A program made the position numbers and the translations under genes. Shown here one piece after another: positions 22,101 through 32,855 of a stretch of DNA of 64,000 nucleotides. This stretch comes from Fistularia commersonii (taxonomy: Eukaryota > Chordata > Actinopteri > Syngnathiformes > Fistulariidae). Every line of letters starts with the position of its first letter. Position 1 is the first letter of the stretch. The stretch lies in assembly GCA_037954325.1 (NCBI GenBank), contig JBBMNZ010000022.1:808001-872000 (forward strand), in the 5' to 3' direction. The notes under the pieces were generated by a model, which was not told where the DNA came from, did not search any database, and saw only the letters and a list, made by a program, of their open reading frames with translations.

Positions 22101-25100
22101 CTCTTTGGTGACACGTGCAAAACAAAAAACATGGCGCAAGAGATGTACATCGCTGACCGTGATACCGGCTTCCGCTCCCAGGCCCTGGCTTGTTGCGCCA
22201 CAGATTTGCTGGCTCTCTGCGTGCTGCGCCCTCCTGGAGAGTTTGGGGTTGATATCGCGTTGGGGAGCTCCCAGAGGTTCGGCGTCCCCCTCTGCTACGG
22301 CGGCCCCCATGCCGCCTTCTTTGCCGTTCGAGACAACCTGGTGCGGATGATGCCCGGCAGGATGGTCGGAGTCACCAGGTGAGTTTCGGGGGTCAGTTCC
22401 GAAAAGATTGAAACCGGAGAAACAAGGCTGTATTTCGAAGATAATGTTCTTGTGTTTCAGGGATGCTGCCGGTAAGGAGGTGTACCGCCTGGCGCTGCAG
22501 ACCAGAGAGCAGCACATTCGCAGAGACAAAGCGACCAGCAACATCTGCACCGCACAGGTGGGACTCCTGGAATATGTCGGCGTAATCGGTCAAAACGTGT
22601 CCGGCCAGATGTTTACTTGTGTGCTAACGGATCCCTTCTCCAAACTGGCCGCCCATCTTCTGGTGTCTAGGCTCTGCTGGCCAACATGGCCGCCATGTAC
22701 ACACTGTATCACGGTCCTCAGGGACTCAAACACATCGCGGAGAGGACGCACAACGCCACCCTGATCCTCGCCGAAGGTACGGTTGGTGTAGCTTAAATCA
22801 AATGTTTGATTAGCAGGGTTCCTTTGACCTCTAATCAAGAGTTGTAGATGCAAAGTTAAAGTTTTAAAACAGGCCAATCGATAAAATGAAAGAGATGTCC
22901 TTCTGATGTTACTTGTGTGACTCTGCAAACCACTTGCTGTGAGATCCTACATTTGATCGATACCTTTAGGTTTGAAGAGGGCCGGACACAGGCTGCACAG
23001 CGAGATGTTCTTCGACACGCTCAAGATCAGCTGCGGCGTGGCGGCCAAAGACATCTTGGAGAGAGCGGTGCAGAGGCAGATCAACCTGAGGGTCTACACT
23101 GATGGAGTGGTAAGACTTGTATGGTTAATCCTTGCCAAGTCTTCCTGTGGCAACAGGACTAATTGTGAGGCTAATGTGGACGTTGTGTGCGACGAATAAG
23201 CTCACCTTGGCTCGGGCGGGAGTCTCTCGGGCCTGGTTTGTGTTGATGACCTTTCCAGGTGAGTTGTAGGCTACATTTGGACCTGCAGGTGTGTGTGTGT
23301 GTGTGTGACCGGTCTTGGGTCGGATCCCAGCGCAGCGTTGTATGTAGGTGAAAGGTTATGTTGGGGACCCCTTCCTCTGTTCAGTGAAGGTCTCTCCAGT
23401 TCGACAAAGGGGGATTCTTTGACTTCATGAACCACCTGTCTTCTCTGGCTAGAATGTGGAGACGTTGCTCCCTCCCGTGGAGCGACCCTCGTCCTTCAGG
23501 GTCGGTGGACCGTGGAATCCTGAGCTGAAGTGGCGGCTCTCCTATGTTGGGCCATCAGTTTGTGAAAAGGTTGTTTTGTCTCTCCAAGATAGAGGTCATC
23601 TCGATCTCTGTTGCTCTGAAGAAGACGCCGCAGTCTCGACCTTGGATCTGGACGTTCCGTCCTTGTGGTGCACCCGTCTTTAGCGGTCTTGGCATTTCTA
23701 GTATTTTGGTGTTTATTGAGAACCCTTTTTTTACAAAATACGAGCAATACAGGGTTCGACTATTTCCTTGTTAGTGCCTTTCTCCCGCTGGTTTCTATGT
23801 TAGGCATTCCCAACATGTTGGACCTCTTTTTTCCTTCCTTTGGCGGTTGTTGGAATGTTCTTGGCCCAATGGTGGAGAGTTCTCATGACCCCTTGTTTGA
23901 GTTCAGAGTCAAACAAGTACCGATTGGTATGCGTTGGTTTTCTGTAGCTCTTCATGTTCAAGCTTCTGCTTCTTGTAAAAGTGACCTTCTTGTTTAAGTG
24001 ACCTCCTCCCTGGTGAACTTGGTGTGGGCGTCGACCAGGTTGTAGTGTGAGGTGAACGCTTCCACCTCTTGTTTCTTGATTTGAACCCAAGGGTGGACCA
24101 CATATCTGAACCAGAGCTTGGAGGTGCCCCCCAATTGTCCTGATCTCCACCTGTTCCGTGTAGAGGCCCGTCACTACAGGAGATACATGTGAGGCCGTGG
24201 AAGGAATTTGTTTGTCTGTAGAAACTGCCCTTGGACTGGAAATAGGTGGTTTGTAGGCGAAGGTCCAGCAGGGCACAGAGGTGGTCCATGGAGATGTTTG
24301 CTATGGTGGCCGAGGTGTTGTCCTTTTCAGCAGTTTGTCCCTCAGTGCTGCGACTGTATCCGATGCAGGAACTCATGAAGAGCGAGGCGATGTCAAACAC
24401 AGATGGTTTCACTCGGGTTCGGTTTGATCTTGTTCATCCTGATGGCAAATCGAGTTGTGGAACTCACAAATGGATGACCAACACAGGAGGACGCCTGAAG
24501 GACAAGGACCTCTCCTTTGGAGACAACGAGTAGATACCCGAAACCACCAGCAGTCTGAGGGAGCCGAAGAAGCTCCAGTGGCCACGAGAACATTTGATCA
24601 CGCTTTCCAAGTCCTTCTTTGCCAGTAGCAGCTCAATGACGTCGCTTTCGATCTTCTCACAGCTCGGCGTATCTCTGGACGAGACGGTGACCGAGAGGGA
24701 CCTGGACGACTTGCTCTGGGTCTTCGGCTGTGAATCTTCAGCTGTATGTTTCACGTGAACACGTCAGCGTGTCCATTCATTCTTCTTCCAGAGTTCTTTT
24801 CCACATGCTTACTGGATTCTCCCGAATGACCTCCTCTTTCTAGGAGCTGATTGCCGAGAAGATGGGCGAGCGGGTGAGAGGGATCATGGCGAGTCCTTTC
24901 AAGAGGACAAGCAAGTATCTCACTCACCAGATTTTCAACAGGTCAGTGTTTTCTGTGGTTTAAAGTCTCTGGTTTGTTGCGTATGGATTTTTTTTTTTTA
25001 CGTCTGACGCTTCATTCTTTTCTGCAAACCGTATAGAACATGCTGCCTTGGCAAGATCTTCAACAACGAAGGAGATAAATGCAAAGCACGTTACATAATT

Positions 25101-28100
25101 GAGCATACAGAGTCTGTTCAGCTGATAGTGAAGCAGCAAATTATCTTTATTGGGGCCATAATATTAGGGCCCTGAAGAAGCTCTGATTTTGCTGCCGTAA
25201 CTGTTCGTTCTGACTCGAAAAACGCTTAGTCCACATGTTGACTAGCCCACTCGGTAAACAAGTGGTTGCCTCACGGTGCTCGTGATCCGCGGAGGTTCAC
25301 GGTCATCCGGGTCTTGGTGAATTCTTGTCGAAATCTTCTTGTCTGCTCGTGATGGTTCACATGGACGTCGGCTTGTCGTCCCTCCTGCAGTTACCACTCG
25401 GAGACCAACATTGTCCGGTACATGAAGCGCCTGGAGAACAAGGACATCTCCTTGGTGCACAGCATGATCCCACTGGTTAGTCTTTGCTCGGGTCAAAGAA
25501 CATGTTGGGCACGATCCACCATCCAGATGTTTGTGGTGTAAATGTGCCGTCCTCCGCAGGGCTCCTGCACCATGAAGCTGAACAGCTCTTCAGAACTCAT
25601 GGTGAGTTATTGAACGTGTCCGACTGTAAGGAATCGAAGACCCCGAGATGGTTGGAGAAACTCCGCCGTGTCTTTGCTGCAGCCCATCACCTGGAGGGAA
25701 TTCGCAAACATCCACCCGTTCGTGCCTCTGGACCAGGCCGAAGGCTACCAGAAGCTCTTCAGGCAGCTGGAGAGGGACCTCTGTGAGGTGACGGGCTACG
25801 ACAAGATCTCCTTCCAGCCTAACAGGTGAGACGTTCCTCGTGCGAGTCACCGCCGGGAGCCAGAAGGTCCACAAAGATAAAGAGATGTAGCCAGTTTCGG
25901 GAGACCTTCGAGAGCGACGTAGACTCATTTCGCCCTCATTGGAACCTGCTCAGACCTCCTTGAGGTCAAGATGTTTGAGGGATCTCAGTCCTCCGGGAGG
26001 TCCGGTCTTAGTAACCGGACTGGTTCAGTTCCCGGGGGTCACTTGGCGACCCCCGTTTCCAGACGGATCACAACTGCGAGAGGTGAACCTACCCGGTTGC
26101 CATAACAACATTGTGCAAAAACCACTTCCACAAATGTGGACCAAGATGAAATACTGAAAGATATTAAAGATTACCGAGGTTATGAGTCGCTTCGGTTTGT
26201 ACGATAACGGCAGAGGGAAGCGACTGCTCTTTGCTAACGTTTCGTACCTCTAACATGTATGCTTTGCATGAACATCTTGTCTTCTTCCAGCGGCGCCCAG
26301 GGAGAGTACGCCGGCCTGGCGGCCATTAAAGCCTACCTGACCTCCAAGGGCGAGAGCTCCAGAAGTGTAAGTGTGAACGAGGAGAAGAAAACCTTCTGGT
26401 TCCTGAGCCGCAACCAATGCGATGGAGACGCCAACAGGACCTCATGCTTGAATTGAGCGTTCGGTTCCGAAGCTTTTGCGCCGGATCTCCGGATGCCGAG
26501 TTGACCGACTGTTTCCGGCATGGTTTTGTGGCACTTGAGACGAGTACAAACCGGAGCTGCCGGGCAGGAGGTCTAGAAGAAGACCAGGGAGGAGATGCAG
26601 GGCTGTCTGGAGGGAAAGAGGACAGGACGGTAGATGGAGGGAGATGATCGGCCTTGGGCCTCCAGTTACCTCGGGAAGGTAACTGGAGGAGGCTTGATGG
26701 AGATGTTCGTAGTCCTCATGGAGGAAACGTCTTGTTTTGTAACTTAGAGGTAATTCTAGCTGGAACTCCAAGGCTCTTGTGAGCGGCGGCGGCGGCGGCG
26801 GCGCCTCCTGGTGACAGAGGGACCTCACGCCATCTTCTCCACGAGGGGTTAACGCCTGACACCTGGACCCACGCGCTTTATCAACCTCGGGTCACTTCGA
26901 CTTCCACCTATTGACAAATTCCAGGTGTCGTCGTTGGAAAGTTGTCGGCCCCTGATTGGCCGAGGCCGAGATAAGATTAGAGAGCGGCTGACTCAAGGTT
27001 TTTCCTCGCGGGGTCGTAACGCAGACTTTTTCTTTTTTTCTTTTTTACTGGCTCCCTCGTACGCACATCTTAGATAGCCTCCTGATCTCCCGACACAGTC
27101 GAAGTCCAAAGCGGAGGGTGTTTGTGCAAACTGGAGTCCCCGCCGTGCCTCCCAAGGTCACCCGCTTCCAAGATTCCATATTTGGTTTTCAAGAAACGTT
27201 CGCCGCCGTGGTCCGACGTTTCTCCCGCCGGTCATTTGTCAGCGCGGCTCGGCCCGCCGCCGCCGCCCACTGTTTTTTTTTTTTCTTTCCTCACGCGAAT
27301 AAGTTACGCAACATCCCAGGCGTCCTAATAAGGCACAGAGTCCCTTGGTGGCTGATCAGCTTCTGTTGGGAAACCAGGAAGCTGAAGAATCCATCAAGCA
27401 GATTTGTTTGATCCGAAGGTGAAACCTGAGGAGGTGCGATGAGGAACCGCGTGGACGGGTCTTCTTAGAAGTGTCCCACCGTGAGGACCTTGGTCTCGAA
27501 GGTCTACGTGACCGCGGAGGAGACCCTCCGTCTACGAGAACCTCCTAAAACCTCGCCTTCTCCACAGGTCTGCCTGATTCCCAAATCGGCCCACGGCACC
27601 AACCCGGCCAGCGCTCAGATGGCCGGCATGAAGGTGCAGGTGGTGGAGGTGGACAAAGACGGCAACATCGACCTGGCGCACCTCAAGGCTCTGGTGAGAC
27701 GTCGCCATGGAGCGTTTCCGCGGTAGGAGAACGATTGAAAGACGGGGTTCCTCCGTCAAACCTCCAGGTGGACAAACACAAAGCGAGCCTGGCGGCCATG
27801 ATGATCACCTACCCCTCCACCTTCGGCGTGTTCGAGGAGCACATAGGAGACATCTGTGACCTTATCCACGCCAACGGCGGCCAGGTCTACCTGGACGGCG
27901 CCAACATGAACGCCCAGGTGAGGAGAAGCGTGACGACGGCTCGGACGCGAAACCCCACCTGAAGAAGGTGGTCCGTGACGTCCTCCCTCGGTGTCTCCAG
28001 GTGGGTTTGTGTCGTCCGGGAGATTACGGCTCCGACGTCTCCCACCTCAACCTCCACAAGACCTTCTGCATCCCTCACGGTGGAGGAGGGCCCGGCATGG

Positions 28101-30092
28101 GGCCCATCGGAGTGTACGTGCTCCTCGAGATCTTCCTCGTCGCGGGAACATCTCAGGAGGCCGAAGGGAACGACTGAGGTTCTGGTGTTCTCCTGCAGGA
28201 AAGCCCACCTGGCCCCCTTCCTGCCGAGCCACCCGGTGGTTCCCATGCAGTCGGTCAACGCCAGCAGCTCCCTGGGAACCATCAGCGCTGCTCCCTGGGG
28301 CTCCAGCGCCATCCTGCCCATCTCCTGGGCCTACATCAAGGTCAGTGGTCCTCTGGTGCCTTCAGGAGCACAAATGACACGCTTTAAAAAAATAACTGCA
28401 AAGCACAAACTAGAAGAAAGAGCTACATGAGAGGAGCTGGACGGCACAGCGGTGAGCTCCACCCGCTCCCAGGCAGAAGGACCTTGGTTGGAATTCCACA
28501 GGGGACCTTCTGGTGTGGAGTCCTCATGTCTGCGTGGGGTTCCTCAGGGTTCTCCGTGTTCCTCCCGCAGTCCAAACACATGGAGGAGCTTCACTGGAGA
28601 CCCTGCGTGGTCCAGACACGTGAAGGAAGGAACCCACTCCTCAAGTCAAGCAGATCAGCAGGACCATCAGGTTCAAATGAAGAACATGAGTGGATCATCT
28701 GACCTCAGAGTGAAGGTCTCTGGAGTAGACAACCAGAGGCATTACGTCTATAGATTGTGTGTGTGTGTGTGTGTGTGCTGAACCTTTGGACAGGAGCTCC
28801 ACATGTGCTGGAAGTGACATTAGAAGAAACCAGGAGCTTTATCATGTCTGATGATGCAACAGGAGGAACAGCTGCACCTTCTCCATGCAGAGGTGTTCCG
28901 GCAGCCTGGAGCGCTGACCTCTGACCTCTGCATGCCCCCCTGTCATCTTTTCATTTCAACCCATTTATCAGATTTGATTTTCTAAGACCTGTGGGATCTT
29001 CTGTCCCGCTCCTCCTCCGTTCATCATCCAGGTTCTCTTTTCTTGCTTCCGTCCACATTCTTGTTCTTCCGGCATCTAAACCCAAAGACTCTGACCTTCT
29101 TCCTGCCCCCGTTTGTATATTTAACCTGAGGCGGTTTGAATCGTGCTCCGTCTCAGCCTCGTCTTCTGCGTTTGCTTGGCAGATGATGGGCTCCAAAGGT
29201 CTCCTCCACGCCACGGAGGTGGCCATCCTGAACGCCAACTACATGGCCAAGAGGCTGGAGGGCCACTACAAGATCCTGTTCCGAGGAGGCAAAGGTGCGG
29301 CGTCTCCAAGCGCTACCTTCCGCCTTTTTTTTTTCCTTTGCTTCCCATTTCTAAACGCGTTTGCAAAACAGGCTTCGTGGCTCACGAGTTCATCCTGGAC
29401 GTGAGGCCCTTCAAGAAGACGGCCAACATCGAGGCGGTGGACGTGGCCAAGAGGCTGCAAGATTACGGTCGGCGCCGTTCCGGACGGGGTGACGTATCAT
29501 TACCCCGCTAGCGTGTTCTTAAGGCCGCCTCCGCTCCGCGCAGGGTTCCACGCACCGACCATGTCCTGGCCCGTGTCCGGCACGCTGATGATCGAGCCCA
29601 CCGAGTCCGAGGACAAGGCGGAGATGGACCGCTTCTGCGACGCCCTGCTCGGCATCCGGCAGGAGATCGCCGACATCGAGGAGGGCAGGATGGACTCTCG
29701 CGTCAACCCTCTCAAAGTACAACTTCTTCTTTTTCCCCTCAAACCCGCGTGAAGCGAAGGGACGTCCGGAGATAAACGCATCCTGTTGTTCTTGCAGATG
29801 GCGCCCCACTCCCTGGCCTGCATCGCCTCGTCCACCTGGGACCGGCCCTACTCCCGGGAGCTGGCCGCCTTCCCCCTGGTGAGCGGCGCCGCGAACATCT
29901 CCGCCATCTAGCGGCTCGTACGACTCCTAATCCGTAACGCTTCCTCCTCAGCCCTTCATCAGGCCCGAGACCAAGTTCTGGCCCAGCATCTCGCGGATCG
30001 ACGACATCTACGGCGACCAGCACCTGGTGTGCACGTGCCCGCCCATGGAGGCATACGAGTCACCGTACGAGGAGAAGAGGGCCTCCTCGTAG
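17806..30092 (+). CDS. gldc: Glycine decarboxylase (glycine cleavage system P-protein), mitochondrial
   Basis: Twenty-five exons in consistent phase give 1029 residues (human 1020): 17806-18090, 18175-18253, 20765-20900, 21236-21400, 21513-21590, 21929-22076, 22182-22378, 22461-22557, 22671-22776, 22970-23109, 24663-24743, 24844-24941, 25391-25475, 25560-25601, 25683-25825, 26291-26366, 27568-27693, 27768-27917, 28001-28113, 28199-28340, 29183-29294, 29372-29467, 29544-29716, 29798-29878, 29952-30092 (TAG). The PLP enzyme decarboxylates glycine and loads the aminomethyl group on the H-protein lipoyl arm in the mitochondrial matrix. The PLP lysine is Lys764 in HLNLHKTFCIPHGGGGPG (exon 19). The start MQSCAR equals the mammalian one and is followed by a presequence with two poly-Ala tracts. 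N-terminal PLP-fold motifs such as YTPYQPEVSQGR and LLDEGTAAAEA are intact, as is the C-terminus ending KRASS. No frameshift or missing exon was seen. Confidence 0.97.
18254..20764 (+). other. gldc intron 2, repeat-bearing
   Basis: Contains the pyrimidine tract at 18458-18570, (CA)n runs at 18262-18280, 18935-18961 and 19077-19111, and low-complexity C-rich stretches near 19300 and 19500. I see no coding sequence; the ORFs on both strands lack family resemblance. Confidence 0.7.
18458..18570 (+). repeat. Pure pyrimidine tract in gldc intron 2
   Basis: About 113 consecutive C/T bases built from CCTTCCCTCCTTCCCTTCCT-type units with mirror symmetry. Such tracts can adopt triplex (H-DNA) structure. 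Confidence 0.9.
23300..24450 (-). mobile_element. Degenerate Penelope-like retroelement in gldc intron 10
   Basis: On the minus strand, from about 24410 down, I read SMDHLCALLDL..LQTTYF and YRQ, matching the RT of Penelope-like elements, then (23900-24100) a frame-shifted equivalent of the palm region and YRKPTHTN..LFDS. Further on (23500-23750) comes DDLYLGETKQPFHKLMAQHRR, the GIY-YIG endonuclease domain, and near 23320-23420 VELERPSLNRG, its C-terminal part. Several frameshifts and stops break the frame and the RT catalytic YVDD equivalent is not readable, so the copy is dead. Sense is opposite to gldc. Boundaries are approximate. Confidence 0.85.
26367..27567 (+). other. gldc intron 16
   Basis: About 1.2 kb with a (GGC)n-like run at 26785-26803, a T-rich stretch near 27025-27050 and the weak LINE fragment at 26560-26660. 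No gene seen. Confidence 0.6.
26560..26660 (+). repeat. Possible LINE 3' fragment in gldc intron 16
   Basis: The reading LPGRRSRRRPGR..VDGGR resembles the C-terminal 'ELPGRRSGGRPKRRFMDVV' end of the RTE-like LINE at 31060-31975. Short and degenerate. Confidence 0.35.
28490..28600 (-). repeat. Copy of the 'ggaggaaccc...cacgcagacacggggagaacatg' dispersed repeat in gldc intron 20
   Basis: Reverse-strand match to the repeat also seen at 38805-38935 and 44800-44945 and, weakly, 17400-17530. These sequences are frequent in teleost genomes. No coding content. Confidence 0.6.
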
Positions 30093-30572
30093 ACGCTCCG
30101 AACACCGGCGTAAGACTGAGACGGGAGGGAGTTTAAACTAGTAAGTTTAATTACTAGACAAATAACAAGAGCCCTCTCTCCGTGTTTGGTTTAGCGATGT
30201 AAGATTCGACTCGCGCCCCGACCGAGACGTCTCATCCAATCGTGTCGGACGGGGGGCGGGGCACGGCGAACGCCACTTTTGCTTTTTTTTTTTAATGTTT
30301 TGCAAAGATGATTGCGTACGACGGCGCCGGTGCTCGGCGGTCGCTTGGATTTCCGAGATCTAAACGTGTCCTTCGTGCCTCTGCTCTGCAAAATACCCGA
30401 CGTCTTACCACCACCTCCCCTTCTTCCACCTGGCATCGTAGGAGTTCCTTCTCGTAGCTTGTTAATACGCACCGTCGTTCGGTCGCCTTTGTGTTGTGAC
30501 AGCCGTGGGCCGGCAGTAGATTTTAAGAGTATTTTCTAATATTTGTCTGTAATAGCAAAGAAAAACTGCTGT

Positions 30573-30578
30573 ATTAAA
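30573..30578 (+). terminator. gldc: Candidate gldc polyadenylation signal
   Basis: ATTAAA about 480 nt after the stop codon. A second candidate AATAAA lies at 30908-30913. Confidence 0.4.
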
Positions 30579-31059
30579 CATTTGTCTTTAAACGAGTGGC
30601 TGTTGTGTGAAGCTGGTCAAACCTCGGGCAACAGCGCCCCCTGGTGGACAGAGTGTCTCCTTCAGCTATCCGCCTCAATCGGTCTCAAACGTTTAGCTTT
30701 AGCTTCTCACTGAAAACAGTCCGAATTCCCCGTTCATCTCAAGCTGTGATTGGGCGAAGCAGGGTTGAACCCCGGACAGCCTGGCGATTAAAAGGGCAAC
30801 AGAGACCTACCGGACACTTTGGAGTCTCCAGTGGACGTGTTTGAGACTCCGTGGAGACGATCCTGGAAGTCCTGGAAGTCCTAAGTGCTGCACCGGCTCG
30901 CGGCCTCAATAAATAAACCCGGAAAACTCATTTTTGTGTGCAAACATTTTCCTGCTTTTCCCCCCCAAACATGAGGAATTCTGATTTAATCCCGACCCGT
31001 CTCACGCAGATGTTGTGAGGAACCTGCATCCAGGTCACATGTCTGCTCACTGGAAGGGT

Positions 31060-31975
31060 GAACTCTATTCTTCTTTTTTAGGCTTTTCCCTTCAGGTGTC
31101 GCCACAGCGAGTCAACCTTCTCCATCTCACCCTATTCTCTGGATCCTCCTCTCTCACACCAACTACCTTCATATCTTCTCTCACGACGTCCATAAATCTT
31201 CTCTTTGGTCTTCCTCCAGACCTCCTGCCTGGCAGCTCCAATTCCAGCATCCGTCTACCAATATATTCTCTATCCCTCCTCTGTCCATGACCCAACCATC
31301 TCAGTCTGGCTTCTCTGACCTTCTCTCCAAAACATCTAACATGTGCTGTTCCTCTGATGGACTCATTCCTGATCCTCTCCATCCTGGTCACTCCCAAAGA
31401 GAACCTCAACATCTTCATCTCTGCAACCTCTAGTTCTGTCTGCTGTCTTTTGGTTATTAACAGTTTCTAGTCCAAACATCATCGCTGGTCTCACCACTGT
31501 CTTCTACACCTTTCCTTTTATTCTGGCTGATGTTCTTCTATCTCTTGGTACCCCTGACACTTTTCTCCACCCATTCCAGCCTGCTTGGACCGTCTCTTCA
31601 CCTCTTCTCCACACTCTCCTACACTCTGGACTGTTGACCCTAAGTACCTGAAATCCTCCAACCTTCTTGATCTCCACTCCCTGTAGCCTCACCGTTCCAC
31701 CCGAGTTCCTCTTATTCACACACATACATTCTGTCTTACTGCGACTAACTTTCATTCTTCTCCTTTCCAGAGCATACCTCCACCTCTCTAGATGTTCCTC
31801 TACCTGTTCCCTGCTCTCACTACAGATCACAATGTCATCCTCAAACATCATGGTCCATGGGGATTCCTGTCTAACCTCATCTGTCAGCCTATCCATCACC
31901 ATTGCGAACAAGAAGGGGCTCAGAGCTGATCCCTGATGGAGTCCCACCTCCACCTTGAACTTCTGTTACCCCTAC
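31060..31975 (-). mobile_element. RTE-like LINE, reverse transcriptase 3' half, inactive
   Basis: On the minus strand, fragments read VGLHQGSALSPFLFAMVMDRL, then FEDDIVICSES, VSRSKTECMCVNKRNSGGTV, and the C-terminal EMKMLRFSLGVTRM and GRRSGGRPKRRFMDVV. Order and motifs match the RT and C-terminal part of RTE-type non-LTR retrotransposons widespread in fish. The catalytic FADD box reads FEDD, and frames are broken near 31440, so the copy is dead. The 5' half (endonuclease) is missing, as usual for 5'-truncated LINEs. The clade is a judgement from memory. Confidence 0.75.
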
Positions 31976-32855
31976 AGCACACTGCACCAGTGTATACATG
32001 TCCCTAGCATACATGTCCTGCACCAGTCTAACATACTTCTCTGCCACTCCAGACTTCCTCATACAATACCGGAGTTCCTGTCTCGGTCTATATTTAGCTA
32101 AAAACAGAAAGCAGTTCTGGGCTGGGGGGGTGGGTGGGCATCATCGCTCCAGGAGAGAAGAGCGGGAACTAAACCCTTTACATAACTGTTATTTAACCCC
32201 GTCAGCGAAGCGCTCGTGCACATACCACTGATTCCTGCAGGACCCTGCAGATACTCTGATCGAGGAGCATTCTGCGCCGCTCAGGCCCGGGCCTGCAGAC
32301 GTCAAAAGGGGGAAATAATAAATTAAAACGTAAGGGTCGTGAGTTTGAATCCAACAAGACAGTCGTTTATTCACATTTTTGCACGGCAGCAGCTCGGGAT
32401 CCGGCTGGTAAGAAGGTCACGCGGTTAAAAAGCCGTGTCAGAAGGTCCACGTCTCCGGGAGGACGGAAATAAGAACACTGACGTCAAAGAAAGCTTAAAA
32501 ATATAAAACAATAAAAGGTCACAGCAGTCGTTGAGTCACACTTGCCTGAGAGAAACCCGAGACAAGCCCTGCCGCAGATTCCTGACCACCTCGTCCGGCT
32601 CCGGAAGCACCAAAGGCAGAACCCGGGTTTCGGGTTGAAGTCCAGCGAGGGAAAAAGTCCTGCAGTCAACAGGTCTGGTGGCTCCTTCCGTGAAGGTGCT
32701 CGGATCTGAGCAGGGTTGCTCGGATTCGACAGGATGGGAAGAAGAAGACGACGTGCGCTACCCGTCTCTTTGGTGTGAGATCTTTCTCAAAAATCTAAAA
32801 TGTCGGTGACGCTAGCAGCCCGAGCTAAAAACATAACAAAAAAAAAAAAGCTAGG

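Larger units (their letters stand above)
30093..32855. other. Interval between gldc and the SLC16-family gene (both 3' ends)
   Basis: Apart from polyA candidates (30573 plus; TTTATT at 32366-32371, read AATAAA on the minus strand, for the transporter) and the LINE remnant at 31060-31975, I see no gene here. Confidence 0.6.
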
